From assembly GCA_011316305.1 (NCBI GenBank), contig SAUG01000012.1, positions 620,001 to 684,000 on the forward strand: DNA of 64,000 nt, read 5' to 3'. The translations under genes and the position numbers were made by a program. Below are positions 12,553-23,700 of this stretch, piece by piece. Under the pieces are notes generated by a model that was not told the DNA's origin, ran no database searches, and saw only the letters and a program-made list of their open reading frames with translations. The DNA comes from Rusavskia elegans. Taxonomy: Eukaryota; Ascomycota; Lecanoromycetes; Teloschistales; Teloschistaceae. The first letter of the stretch is position 1. Every line of letters begins with the position of its first letter.

Positions 12553-14787
12553 ATGGCTTCGACCATCACTCTTTCCTCACCTCCGGCAACTATCCTCAGC
12601 GCAGTCAAGGGTCCAACGAAAGGTCTCGATGATGTATCCCCACGGAAGGTTCCTTCCGGTGGAGATATCCACAAGCTACGTGACGACTTTGACCCCTGGT
12701 TTGAAGCAAAATGCCGATCCGAGGACGCGATAATACGTGGCTTTCCCGCCTGGTCCTCTCCGATAGCTAACCCTACAGACACCAAGGTTCGATTCAAGTA
12801 TCGAGCCAACGGCCATTACCTTGAATTCCTGTCCTTATTTCTGACAGGAGAAAGGCAGGTCGATATTAGCTTTTCGCGGCGGCACGCATTAATAGTTTTT
12901 CTTCTGAATAGCTTGGAGGAATGTCATTCCCAGTACGCCAGGCGCAGGATTCCCGAAGAATTCGAAAAATTGCAGATGCTCTCGTCGGACGAGTTGGAGC
13001 TGCAGGTGTGGCAGGCTTTCATACATGCAGATCATCACAAGTTAGGGGTGATGGACTACGCAACAGATGAAGACGGTGAGACATACAAGTTCTTCAAATC
13101 TGTGAACCGGATCAGACATCTCGCCGTCCATCGCAGTTCAACCTACCGATGGAACTTTGACACGAGGATCATTAAGAGCGCAGCTGCATGTGCTCAACAT
13201 CTTGGCGACGACGCACTCGTCGAGACGATTGAACTTCTCGTCAAGGTCCTTTATGCCGATGCTGGCGGGGAATCCGAGTACGCGGTGACTGATGATGAGA
13301 GAAATAGAGCCTACAACCTCCTGTCGCCTTCTAACCGCCAGCCTGAGACCACTCATCAATTACTCGACAAGCTCCAGAATCTCGCAGAGAAGTCCAGCTA
13401 CAGCTTCTGTCAAAAGCGGCTACCGCAAGAACTTGTGGGGTTTGAGTGCACCACAGCAGAGCACTTTGAGCTGTCTCAGTGGCGAAAAATCATCATGTCC
13501 AGATGTCACAGTACCGAGGACGAGGACTCTTTTGCCGAGCTCGACATGAAACTCCAGAAAGCCGATGTCTCGATGCTAAGGAACGCAGCGTCTCACCGAC
13601 AGAGCCTTATCCTCTACTCCGCAGACAAATTCTACGATGATTCACCGGAGCTCCGAATGTACATCAAAACTGCCAAAGCTTACGTCCGAGCATTGGGTGA
13701 CGAGGAGACAGCGCTTCAGATAGAGACACTGGAACATGAAGTGCTCCCAGCGCTCAGCAAGAAATACAACGACAACTGGCTCGATCCGCAATGGTGCGGT
13801 AACCGCGACTTGGAGGCTATCGACCAGATACTCCGGCAAAAGAGATCTCAATGGGATAGTCTCCGTAATCATTTCTGGGACACGATGGAGGTCAATATCA
13901 ACCCGATCTTGCCTGTGTACGGCCGGGCGGAAACACGCCTGTATCTGCTCAAGGGAAAGCTTGGATTGAACGATACCACCCCTGAATCGTCCGAGGACAA
14001 CGTCGGACAGACACCGTGCGAGTCAGCAGTCGAATCACCAATAGATCTCCGTCAATGGCCAAGCTTAGCAGATCTGGATTCTTTCTGGTACTCGAAGCCC
14101 ACGGAGACGCCTTCGGACACAGAAGACTCATCACCATCCACCAATTCCACCAACTTCCACGACAACAACGGAGAACTATTTCCCTTCGCGACCGCATATG
14201 GCGCGGAACAAGAGCAGGATGACCTCGATACCACGAATGGCTCAGATAGCGCAAGCCATGTCAGTGAAGGTTACAATGCGAGCTGGGTTGAAGGAAATGA
14301 GATCGACACAGCTGTGGGTTCGGCAGCTGATCGAGGAATCGCCGTCGGTTGTTGGGACGATGCACACGATGATACGACCGTGTCAGACGCAGAGGATTCC
14401 GACGAAGACACCGACGAAGACACCGACGAAGACACCGACGAAGACACCGACGAAGACACCGACGACGAGGACCTTGACGGCAAGGATACTGACAATACGG
14501 AGGACCGCGAATGGTGGTCCCCAGATTCAGCAGCTGATCGAGGCATTGCTGTTGCTAGTGGGAACGACAAACATCATGATACGACGTTGGCGGAGGCAGA
14601 CGATACAGACGAGGATAATGATCGAGACACTGATACTGACTACTGGGGCACTGACGACGGGGACACGGATGAGACGGAGGATCCCGACGAGACCGAGTAT
14701 ACCGACGATCCGGAGGAGACCGAATGGTCGTGCCCTGACCCGGCAGCCGATTGCGGAATTGCTCTCGGAGGCTGGAACGATGCGTGA
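12553..14787 (+). CDS. 744-aa protein with two HEPN-like Rx4H motifs and an acidic repeat tail
   Basis: This is a single uninterrupted ORF. Residues 1 to about 470 are globular and mostly helical. They contain two R-polar-x-x-x-H motifs: RHLAVH at 188-193 (in NRIRHLAVHR) and RNAASH at 343-348 (in MLRNAASHRQ). Each sits in a similar helical context about 155 residues apart, as in two tandem HEPN domains, whose family hallmark is R-x4-6-H with N, D or H after the Arg. Many HEPN proteins are RNases; a nuclease role here is inference. Residues from about 480 on are acidic and disordered. They include five copies of the 12-bp unit GACGAAGACACC (DEDT) at 14401-14460 and three copies of a longer motif starting at 14320, 14527 and 14740 (SAADRGIAV, SAADRGIAV, PAADCGIAL). 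The neighbouring genes give no functional clue. I do not know an assigned name for this family. Confidence 0.8.
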   Translation: MASTITLSSPPATILSAVKGPTKGLDDVSPRKVPSGGDIHKLRDDFDPWFEAKCRSEDAIIRGFPAWSSPIANPTDTKVRFKYRANGHYLEFLSLFLTGERQVDISFSRRHALIVFLLNSLEECHSQYARRRIPEEFEKLQMLSSDELELQVWQAFIHADHHKLGVMDYATDEDGETYKFFKSVNRIRHLAVHRSSTYRWNFDTRIIKSAAACAQHLGDDALVETIELLVKVLYADAGGESEYAVTDDERNRAYNLLSPSNRQPETTHQLLDKLQNLAEKSSYSFCQKRLPQELVGFECTTAEHFELSQWRKIIMSRCHSTEDEDSFAELDMKLQKADVSMLRNAASHRQSLILYSADKFYDDSPELRMYIKTAKAYVRALGDEETALQIETLEHEVLPALSKKYNDNWLDPQWCGNRDLEAIDQILRQKRSQWDSLRNHFWDTMEVNINPILPVYGRAETRLYLLKGKLGLNDTTPESSEDNVGQTPCESAVESPIDLRQWPSLADLDSFWYSKPTETPSDTEDSSPSTNSTNFHDNNGELFPFATAYGAEQEQDDLDTTNGSDSASHVSEGYNASWVEGNEIDTAVGSAADRGIAVGCWDDAHDDTTVSDAEDSDEDTDEDTDEDTDEDTDEDTDDEDLDGKDTDNTEDREWWSPDSAADRGIAVASGNDKHHDTTLAEADDTDEDNDRDTDTDYWGTDDGDTDETEDPDETEYTDDPEETEWSCPDPAADCGIALGGWNDA
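14401..14465 (+). repeat. 12-bp coding minisatellite (DEDT repeats)
   Basis: Five near-perfect tandem copies of GACGAAGACACC encode Asp-Glu-Asp-Thr inside the acidic tail. In-frame repeats of this kind change copy number easily, so tail length may vary between strains. Confidence 0.95.
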
Positions 14788-15207
14788 ATGATACGACGTT
14801 ACCGGAAGCAGATGATACTAAGGTAGAATACTAATGGAGAAGCTACTAATGACGGGGACACTGACGACATGGACGATGCCGAATGGGTGTCCCTGAATCT
14901 AGTAGCTGATCGAGTGAAGGGGCGGGCGAGATCGCAAGGACCCACGCCGTCACTGCGTCGTCTTACACCCTGTGTGGCTCAGAGAAGAACAGGCTGTTGT
15001 ACAGAGTACCAATGCATAAGCCATCACCCGATTTTGCGATAGGCGCCACCAGCGCAAGCGTCCACTCGGCATCACGGCTTCGTCTTTCTCTATTCCCACG
15101 ACGATCATATGCTCTTACGTGGTTTCTACTACGAAGACCTGCGTTTCGACGTCGAAGACAACCATCCTCACGAGAAGAGAACAGACCCACCAAGCAATCA
15201 CTGAGCG
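14788..15207 (+). other. Decayed continuation of the acidic repeat, then promoter
   Basis: The longer repeat of the previous gene continues past its stop. A unit resembling NDTTLPEADDT starts near 14785 in another frame, and GDTDDMDDAEW followed by LVADRVK is readable up to about 14915. The stop at 14785-14787 therefore looks as if it was created by a small indel inside an older, longer repeat array. The rest of the interval is the likely promoter of the secreted protein. Confidence 0.55.
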
Positions 15208-15693
15208 ATGTATATCACCTACTCCCTCATCGGTCTCCTATTCGGGCCATACGCCGTCTCGTCGGCCGTAGCCCAACCGGCCAGTTCCTTGTCATCCCCC
15301 AATAATCGACCCTATCCTCTCAACGATTTCCACCACCCTCAATGCCACCGGGTTCACGGGCCCGGAATGCCTGGTCTCAACCCCACAAACTGCGTCACCG
15401 CATCCGAAATACTGTGCCAACATCTCCTACCCGGCGAACCTCCAGCGAGGGAGTGGATCTGGATCGAGCAGCCCGGGTGCGCCGTTGCTTTCTATCGGCC
15501 GCCGTTCCGCTACCCTGATTACAGTAAATGCGAGAACGTATTTTCGGCTATCATAGGCTTATGCGCGCGCAATTCAAGGTTTAATGCCGGATCGGTCAAT
15601 GTGTTGTTGTTGCCGGATTTCAGTCAGGATGGAAGGGCCGAGGACGAACGACGAGACAGGTATTTGTTGGCGCCGGAAAGATTGACGTTGTAA
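15208..15693 (+). CDS. Small secreted cysteine-rich protein
   Basis: This is a single exon of 161 aa. A hydrophobic signal peptide (MYITYSLIGLLFGPYAVSS, likely cut near SAVAQ) leads into a mature chain of about 138 residues. It has six cysteines at 46, 62, 70, 91, 108 and 119, enough for three disulfides. The ordered core reads NCVTASEILC, then GCAVAFYRP, then KCENVFSAIIGLC, with GSVNVLLLP and a charged C-terminus. I recognise this layout from a broad set of fungal secreted proteins without known function. The protein at 21420-22134 shares it. Size, export and cysteines fit a candidate effector or apoplastic protein, but no host interaction can be inferred from sequence alone. Confidence 0.75.
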   Translation: MYITYSLIGLLFGPYAVSSAVAQPASSLSSPNNRPYPLNDFHHPQCHRVHGPGMPGLNPTNCVTASEILCQHLLPGEPPAREWIWIEQPGCAVAFYRPPFRYPDYSKCENVFSAIIGLCARNSRFNAGSVNVLLLPDFSQDGRAEDERRDRYLLAPERLTL

Positions 15694-17615
15694 GGGTGAG
15701 CATGATTGGTATGTATTCGACTGGACACAATCACAGAAGCAAGGTGTGAAGGCTGCAAAGTTGGTGGGCTTGATTGATATGTTTCGACTGGTAGTGAGGA
15801 AGGAGCATACCGCAAAGGTTCCGAAAAGTTGTTCGATTTGTGTTGAGGCCAAGCAGGCAGGGGCAATGAAATGCATTGAAAGTCGATTCAGCACCACTCA
15901 TACGATGGATGCTCCGAGGCTACTATGACCCCTACGGACCATCAGTATGAGTATATCCACTCTCTCATATCCTCGTCATACTGGATACACACCTTCAGTC
16001 CAACGACGGCTGGCACACTGTCACCAACGCACTCGCCAAACCCACCATCCGCCATTCACTACAATCACAACGCCATTCCTAACCCCAATACCCTCAAATG
16101 ATACCGACCTCAGTACCGCCATACATATACCCCCCATACACCCCAGGCGACCTTTGGCCGTGATAGCTATCATACCGGATCAATAATCTCAGCAGCGAAA
16201 TTCATCGCTCCGCAATCTCCAAATCAACAGCCCCTGTCACCGTATGCGCACTACGACAAACCAGTCCACCACATCAATTCCGGCGGATCTTTGGCGCGCC
16301 GCAGAGATCCAACTCGACGGATTGGATTGGCGAATCGAAGTGTTTGGATAAGGTGTGTATCGCTTCGTCTGACGTTGAGGGTCCCGATTCAGGGGTAGAG
16401 CAGAGGGCGCGGAACTCTATCATGAGTAGCGGAAAGGAAAGGGATGGAGGAGGCGTGGATTGGGATGAAGTGCTTCGGCAGGTGGAGGGGGCACACATAT
16501 ATACTGGTTGTTGTACGGTATGCGAATAAAGATTTTTAAATGGCAAGGGGATTGTCGGCAACTCACACCCCCGGTCAGACAACTCCTATTGTTTCAGCAA
16601 CAGCGCCGAGGAAGGCATTTCTGGGAAGGGGACACGAGTATTCGCGGCTGAAACGATGCCGGATTACAGGAGCCGCCACGGTCGTGACTTGAAAGGAGTC
16701 GGTAAACGAAGAGTGGGACTTACTGTTGGGGTTTTGTTCATGAGGATGCCTTCTATCTTTTTTTTTTTTTTTTTGGGAGTATCTGTGCTGTTTTTCTTGT
16801 TCCAGTCTTGCCGACGGTCTTCTTTGAGTTGGATGGATACGGTCTTAGTTCTGTTGCTGGTATATCATATCGTCATACCGGCACCCTTTTCCCACGGTGA
16901 TTTTTATCAATGTCGGTGGGAAGGTTTGATTATCAATTCTCAATCAATCATCATTCTTCTATCGGTATCTACCGTGCCTCGGTCGCCCCCGCCCAAATAT
17001 CATCAGCCTCCTTATCTCCTGCTCTCTTATCCGTCCACTTCTTTCTCAAGTTATACGAACTTGATTACCAATCGATCAACAGTAATCTATTCGTCTGGTC
17101 GCCTGCTTCTCATCGAGCATTCAGCGATGAAGATGATTAAAGGAGGAGGAAGGTTGGGGAGGACTGGGACGGGATGGATAGATGCTGAGATCTTTTGTGT
17201 GAAAGATGGATGTTGTGTTTCAATCATGTGTGAGATGCGGGTTGTGAGATGTTTGGAAGGGAGTGAGGGTTTGGGTAGGACCGTGTTCAATCTCCATCAC
17301 AAGTCGTGAGTCGATATCGAATGTCGGGATCATCTACTGCTGCGTGATATGATAGTTTTGGAGAAAGGAGAAGGAAAAAAAGAGAAGAAAAAAAATAAAA
17401 AGAGAAGAGAAAAAGAAGAAAAAAAGGAAAAGAAAAAGAAGATGGAATCTACGAGCCATGTTAGCAACGAGGCCATCATTTCCGTTGTCGTAGAACTCAT
17501 TCCTCGTAATCATAAGACCCCTACCTATGTGAACTCCCCCACACACACTCCCCCAACCCACCATCGCCAACCCCAGACATCTGAACCCGCCTCCACGTCC
17601 AATAAAAACCCCTCT
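15694..17615. other. Long intergenic stretch with homopolymer and purine tracts
   Basis: I see no convincing gene. There is a run of 17 T at 16758-16774. A nearly pure A/G tract at about 17361-17443 lies just beyond the stop of the minus-strand GMC gene, where it reads as a long pyrimidine tract in the possible 3' UTR. A 217-codon open frame at 16656-17309 runs through the T tract as a Phe run and has no protein-like composition. Confidence 0.5.
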
Positions 17616-19724
17616 TCAACCACGCCCCTTCAAAATCCCATCCACCACCTTCTCCGCCAGCGCATAAACCACACTCTGTGGATGCCCGGGCGTCAAAAAC
17701 GGAAACGCACTCGCATCCACCACCCTCAGCCCCCTGGCGCCAAATACCTTACCCTCGGTATCCACAACCGCCATGGCATCCCCCTTGCGCCCCATCTTGC
17801 AAGTCGCCGCCGCATGCCATACTGTGCCCACGTTCTTCTGAATATAATCCCAGATCTGCTCATCGGTGCGCACGCTGGGGCCCGGTTTGTATTCCTCGCC
17901 GATGGTGATGTTTTGGGCGGTCAGGTAGGCCCAGAAGTCGCGCTGGCGCTTGAAGGCCGGGATGGCGAGGCCCTTGTCGGCGGGGTGGGTGAGCCAGGCC
18001 GGGTTGATGACGGGTGGGGAGGTGGTGGAGGCACTGGAGATGGAGATATTGCCTTTGCTGAAGGGGGTTATGATGGCGGTGGAGATGGAGGCGTAGTTGT
18101 TGCCGTCAACGGGGTCGCTGGCGACGAAGTTTTCGGCGCTGAATACGCTGCTGGCGGGGATGAATTCCAGTTGCGGCCAGTCGGGTGGGAAAGTTTGCAG
18201 GGCGGCTTGCATGGATGAGGGAAGGAGGGAGAAGGTGGCGTTGGGAAGGTTTTCCCAGCCGAAGACGGGGACGGCGGGGTTGGTGAGGGGGCCGGAGGCG
18301 CCTAGGGTCTTGTTAGTGAAAGCGGCGATGGCGGCGGCGGTGAGGGCGGGGTTGTTGAGAGCGGCGGAGGTGGTAAGGAGATTGACGCGGTAGGAGGTTC
18401 CAAAGAAGATTTGGTCTTGCAGGTTTTGGCCGACGCCGGGGAGATCTTTGATTATGGGGGCAATTTTGTGCCGCTCGAGGGTTTCGCGGGGGCCGATGCC
18501 GGAGACCATAAGGAGTTGGGGGGATTGGAATGCTCCTGCGGAGATAATAACTTCCCTTCGGACTCGAAGGGTGTACGTTTGATTGGTGTTGCCTGGGGCG
18601 GATGATGAGACAAGGACACCATGGGCGATGTTGGTGCCTGGTCTGAAAAGGATGCGGCGCGCCAGGGTATTGTTGTAGAGACGGATGCTCGGGTCTTTGC
18701 CTGGCGCAAAAGCATTGAGTAAGAAGCTCGAGTATGAACTTGACCGAAATCCCGAGACAGGGTCTTCTGTAAAGGGTATATATGAGCTACCAATGAGTTT
18801 TCCAGATTGGAAGCCGTTGATAGCAGGCTGGCCCATTCCTTGGAAAGCGCGCTGGGCCCACGTTCCGAAGGAGTCTTCATATCTCCCAAAGGAAACCTGT
18901 AGGGGGCCCAAAGGGTTGACATTGAAAAAGCTATCATCATGGCTATTCGTGCTGTTCAGGTAAGGGATGTCTGGTGCGCTATAATCGACACTCTTCTTGA
19001 GAAAGGGTAGGAAGTTTTGCCATGTATAACTCTCATCGTCTACTTCATCGGCCCATTTCTGCATGGTTCCAACAGTGGGCCTATACGGATCAGCATACTT
19101 GTAATCAGAAGTATTTGTCCGTGATTGTACCGATGATAGATCAACCTAGCAGAATTTTGAGTCAGTATTATCTCGTTAGTGTACATGTTGCAATGTGAGA
19201 CATGGCACTTCGAACAAGAGCTCGGGGGTTGACTCACAGATTTCTGGCGGAAGAGCCTCCCATAGTCTTTCCACGTGGGTAATGCATTCTACGGCCATCT
19301 GCACCCTGCCAGGCAATAAGCCCGGTTGTCTGTTTCAAGATACTCAGGGTCATGCACGTACAGGTTGGGGCTCCGTGACAAAGCCCCAATCGATGGCGTT
19401 GGTGTCGGTAGGGTCTGTCCCAACGTTGAAAGCTGCATACGCCGGGACCGTACTGATATTGCCCACGGTTTCCTCATAGTACCCTCCAGCTTCGACGACA
19501 GCAACGCTCAAGGAGGTGTTCTGCGTGAGACGGGCGGCTATGGTCAAGCCGGCAGTACCACCGCCGACGATGATATAGTCATAGGTGGCGTCGGTGTTGG
19601 GGCGACCGTATGGGCTGGGGCGTCCTGTAGTGCCACGAGCCAAAGCGGATATCTGTCGATGCTGAAGTGAGATTGCGAAGGATGCTGAGATGCAGGCGCA
19701 GGAGAGGAAGAGCGTCGGCAACAT
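17616..19724 (-). CDS. Secreted GMC oxidoreductase (FAD-dependent, AA3-like)
   Basis: There are four exons: 19724-19362, 19305-19238, 19145-19131 (only 15 nt) and 19080-17616. The introns of 56, 92 and 50 bp have consistent phases, giving 636 aa. A signal peptide (MLPTLFLSCACISASFAIS) is followed by the FAD dinucleotide-binding segment DYIIVGGGTAGLTIAARL with acidic VVEAGG. The GMC block PRGKTMGGSSARN comes next, and the microexon then supplies LLIYHR before PTVGTMQKWADEV. Further on are GMC signature 2 (GAFQSPQLLMVSGIGP) and the C-terminal active-site pair: His in TVWHAAATCKMG and His in FLTPGHPQSVVYALAEKV. Family members oxidise alcohols, sugars or polyketide intermediates and often release hydrogen peroxide; aryl-alcohol-oxidase-like and versicolorin-B-synthase-like enzymes share this layout. 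The substrate cannot be called, and no biosynthetic cluster surrounds it. Confidence 0.92.
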
Positions 19725-21419
19725 CCTGAGCTAGCTTCACTCGTTGTCATGCAAACTCCATGAGTTGAAGGAAGCCATGGTCTTCTTGTACTTTTTCGTC
19801 GATGTGATCTCGTACGAGCTGAGCCTCGGCTATCGCGTCTCGCATCGCATGTTGTAGTGTCGCAAGAAGGCGCCGAGGAACGAGGGTCGATGACAAAAGC
19901 CTTGTCGGCGAAGGGTTCGAATTGGCAACATGGCCAAGAAAAAGGGTTCAAGCACCTGCCACGCCACTCGTCTCTTCGCGCAAGGGACTAAAGATTGACT
20001 TAGCAGAGGAGAGGAAAGTTTGATATTCCCGTCTGCCATACGTCCTGCAAACATCCGTGTTCAACCGACTCAATAAGCTGCGATATTCGACGCGCGCGGA
20101 CGCGCCTAAGCCCGAGAGACAGCCGGCTAAGATCGTGCTAAGACTTCGTGGAGCGTGCCTGGAGGAAATGAATGGCCATAACATATTCTTTCCGCGGATG
20201 GAGATCAAAAAGTCGAATCAGATGCCCTACAGCCCTCCACAGAAATTACTTACATGGCTCTGCAAGATCCAGCTTCCTTGGCATCAACCGCCTCCTGAGG
20301 CTGTCGGCGGCCCTTGAGCTTCGTTCGTTAGAAGACTGCTCGGTCGCGTGGATGAGGGTGCAATAAATCCAGCTTCCATCCTCTGAACCCAGACTTCCAT
20401 CGGCTGGGATAGTGATAACAACGTGCAGGATAGGGAGAAGGAAGGGTTTTGAATAACAATTGTATTGATCGAGTTTGTCCTGTGGAATACATTTCCAATG
20501 GAATGAGGGTAGGACTTGGTGAGAATTTCGTTGGTACGAGTATTCATAGGATGGAGGAGAATATGGTCGAGGTCTTAGTATTCCGGGATGATTACACAGG
20601 ACTGGAGTCTGGCGAGATTTCTGCGTCCCGCCGGTCACTTCGGGATTGGACAAACGGAATGGGATGAGATAAGGTACAGAAACGTTGCGAGATATCCTAC
20701 CGCGCGAGATGCCATGATCATCTCATCACAGCAGAACGTCTTCCCAAATCTGGGCCCCTCGGTCACGCTAAGCGCTCCTGTCGATGAGAACGCCGATCTT
20801 TTGGTCCCTGCCTAAAACACACTGGTAAGTACAGGAGACCACGATGAATTCAGACCGTTGAGGTCGCACCGATTGATCAGGTCACTCACCAATAGCAAGA
20901 GCGAGTCCTTGCCTGCCGTTCTGAACGCACAGAGTATTCACCGCAACCCCGGCCGTCCAGACTTCCCACATAGAGGCTGCCGTCACTTGGTTGCCCAGCA
21001 TATCGATCCGAAGAACTGGAGGCGGTTCCGCTACAAATCGAGTGTTAGCGAATTGATCGAGGACGGGGAATGCCGTAGAAATGCTGGACTGGTGAACATC
21101 AACAACAACAACAACTGACTCCCATACTGGTTCCACCACAGCGTCGCTTGCATCCGTAGATTAGATTTGGACCACTCACCTACAGGTTCCCTTCTGGGTA
21201 GGAGGTACGTGACCGCGCTTGACCCTGCTGGGCCAGGCGCCCGGGTATGATTAAAGGTAGTAGATACTTTCTCATTCGTTGGCAGTGCGAAAAGTGCACG
21301 AGTAACTTTGTCTTTGAAGGCCCGGTCCAAGGGTGGCGATGGCGCTACGTTATCGCAACGTATAGTTGGCACTCTGTTGGCGTAGCTGCTGAATGTAATT
21401 CCCAGCCGGCTGGTGGAGC
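19725..21419. other. Intergenic, nothing firm
   Basis: The 300 bp above 19724 should hold the GMC promoter. Frames on both strands between 19.8 and 21.4 kb are short, overlapping and without domain-like sequence. I see no RNA gene. Confidence 0.4.
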
Positions 21420-22134
21420 CTAGCACAGCCACAGCCCAATTAGTCCTCCAAGACCTACGTAGCACAGAATCTGACCGCTCCATGCAGTACGTGATAGGGA
21501 TGGCGTGCAAACTGGCCGACTGCCATCGATGCTATAGCGAATAACTCACTGAACCTCTTGACCCAGCCGCCCCGGTTCGTTTGCCTGACACAAGTCTCAA
21601 GCACATTACGTGCAGCCTCGACGATCGAGTTCCCGTAAGCATCATCTCCCATATCCCGTTGTCCGCTCGGGGTTCGCTCCGCGTCCATCTTGAGGTCCTT
21701 TGCAGTATAGGATAAGCGCTGTGTTTTCCGAGTTAGAGTTTAGAGCTTACGTACTATCGCACATGTGCCATCGTCACTGAGCCAACGGATAGGTGTTGTT
21801 CTGCCATGATGACACTCAGCATCCTGTGCGAATGAAGAGGATAGTGAAGCCAGTCCATAGAATCAACCCACATTGTACCAGCAGGGCCGAAAGGGCGAAC
21901 ATGACGGCCCAGGAAATGTAGGTTTTGCTGTGTACCTCCCGGAAGATCGTCCTGCATCTTTTCCCATGCGTTGTAACAGCTGTGCCAGCTTATTGCAGGA
22001 CGGGAAATGGGTTCGCAGCTAAGAATTAGGGCATTCTGATTTGCTATATTCAAATTTGGTTTGACCAAAGCCCGAGGGAGAAGAGAGGATGACCATGCTT
22101 GAGACGCAAATATGAAGGGGAATACGTTTTTCAT
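21420..22134 (-). CDS. Small secreted cysteine-rich protein, related to the one at 15208
   Basis: I rebuilt four exons: 22134-21868 (3' edge uncertain), 21823-21755, 21718-21550 and 21454-21420, ending WLC-stop. Introns 2 and 3 (36 and 95 bp) fit in phase. Intron 1 is less sure; the phase-compatible donor is GTTGAT at 21867. The product would be 179 aa. It starts with a hydrophobic leader (MKNVFPFIFASQAWSSSLLP) and has cysteines at about 40, 53, 93, 110, 155 and 179. The core reads SCYNAWEKM, WLSDDGTCAIRLSY and GNSIVEAARNVLETC with RGGWVKRF. This parallels the 15208 protein (TASEILC, GCAVAFY, SKCENVFSAIIGLC), so I place both in the same loose fungal secreted family of unknown function. The 36-bp intron is unusually short but has a good branch site (TCTAAC). 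Confidence 0.6.
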
Positions 22135-23027
22135 CGTACGAAATGTGCAGACGAGGGAAGTGGCGATACTGGGTGGAGATGAGCACCTTGAAGTACAAGT
22201 ATGACAGAGAACAAGCAACAAAGAGGGTCAAGTAAACCAGTTATCTTGTTTTGGGAACGGGCCGCGAGGGCTTGAATATAGGCGCATGGTTTATATCCGA
22301 CGAGTACCAATATGGATCACTGTTGACGGGGCAGAGAACAACATACGCGGTTTCACTACTCACGAAATGAGATTCCGGTTAGGCGTAAAGAATACTCTCC
22401 GCAGTGCCTATTTCTTTTCTCTTCCAAAGTCCGTAACATCAACCTCAGGCTCCGCTGATTACAAGTCCCTAAGACACCCCAGTTTCGAGACAGACTCGGT
22501 ACAGGTCATTCCGTTGTGATTCACTTGAGCATTCGCATTTTCCGATATTGGCCTACACTCCGGAAAAGTGACTCAAGCCCGGGTCGCGAAAGAGAACTAC
22601 ACAATTCCAGCGGGAGCGCATGCTGCTGGCGAAACAATGCGTATCCAGCAAGGCCACCATGTGTAGATTGATGAGTATTGATATTAATGGCAGTCGGAGA
22701 AAGCACAGGGCAGGACCGATTCACGAACGGTTGTGACCTGAGATGGGACGCGAAAGGCGGGTTTTCGGGACGAAACACCACGTGACAGCGAAGATTGCGC
22801 CTCAAGTATCACATTTTGTACGCGCGCAATGCACGGTGACCCGACCGATTTCCAGGCGGACGACACGGAACAATACAATTTTCAGATTTCTCAAGTACGA
22901 CGGGCATTTCATGAAGCTTTAAGGGTAATGAGGCTTCTAATAAGCGCCTAAAAGCTACCATCGCAGAAGGCTAAAAATAGCGAAGGCGTCCAGCCGGGTA
23001 GATGTGCTAGGCTAAGGTAGGCTTCGA
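22135..23027. other. Intergenic, nothing firm
   Basis: This is probably the promoter region of the minus-strand secreted protein and of the tentative plus-strand gene. I see no coding sequence. Confidence 0.4.
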
Positions 23028-23700
23028 GTGACTCCATGGACAACTGTTTCTATATCAACACGACGGATTGAAACCTCTGTCGCTGAAGATCATGAAAAAG
23101 GTCGTCACGACGTGTCGTTCTACCGCTTTCCCACTTTATCCAACCAGGTGAATCCTGCAACAACAACCGCCCCTCTCAACCTTCGTCCTGCAACTCGATC
23201 CTGGTCATATAACTGCTCCCATGCCGTAACTCTTGCATTTACCTCATCCACCATTCTCCTCCCCATAATGCCCCGCACAATCTTGGGACCAGACCCCCGC
23301 TTTAATTCTCACCGATACCCCACCACGAGACCCTCCGCAGGATATTCGTTCTGCTGCAGGAGCTGTCCTCGCCTACACGGACTTCTTCGTGCGAGAAAGA
23401 GGAATAGCCTTCTCGCGTGCTCTCTTCCCGTGTTTACCACTCCATTCAATTCGCTGGAGGACACCTCCCCCAGCTCCAACCCGACGATCAATAGAGACCC
23501 TCAAGTTGCCGGAACGTGGGTATAGGGATTGGTTCCCTCCGAGGAGCACAGACAGGGATCTTATCGATGGTAATTTATGGAGGACCCTCGTGTGGTTCCA
23601 GCTACGCGAGGACAAGATGGAGGAGGACAAGGGCGGAGGTGAAGAGGGAGGAAGTAACGAGGCCAAGGCGCAGAAGACAGGCGAGTCGGCGCAGGTGTAG
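23028..23700 (+). CDS. Tentative two-exon protein, unknown function
   Basis: Exon 23293-23700 is a strongly protein-like frame. It begins TPALILTDTPPRDPPQDI, continues AAGAVLAYTDFFVRERGIAF and PERGYRDWFPPRSTDRDL, and ends in a highly charged Glu/Lys/Gly tail. It has no start codon of its own and is preceded by an acceptor (GACCAG). A donor GTGAAT at 23148 joins it in phase to an upstream frame from ATG 23028 (ending FPTLSNQ) through a 145-bp intron, giving 175 aa. The exon 1 sequence is less convincing than exon 2, so the true start may differ. I do not recognise a family. Confidence 0.4.

Noticed and set aside
14271..14570. 99-codon minus-strand frame made mostly of Ser/Val
   Set aside because: It is the antisense reading of the acidic DEDT repeat of the HEPN-like gene.
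10761..15693. Secondary-metabolite or defence gene cluster linking the GT2, DUF1769, HEPN-like, secreted and GMC genes
   Set aside because: There are no backbone synthase, transporter or cluster regulator, the orientations are mixed, and a housekeeping pyruvate kinase lies among them.
16656..17309. 217-codon open frame on the plus strand
   Set aside because: It runs through a 17-T homopolymer as a Phe run, has no domain-like or conserved-looking segment, and lies in a low-complexity intergenic region.
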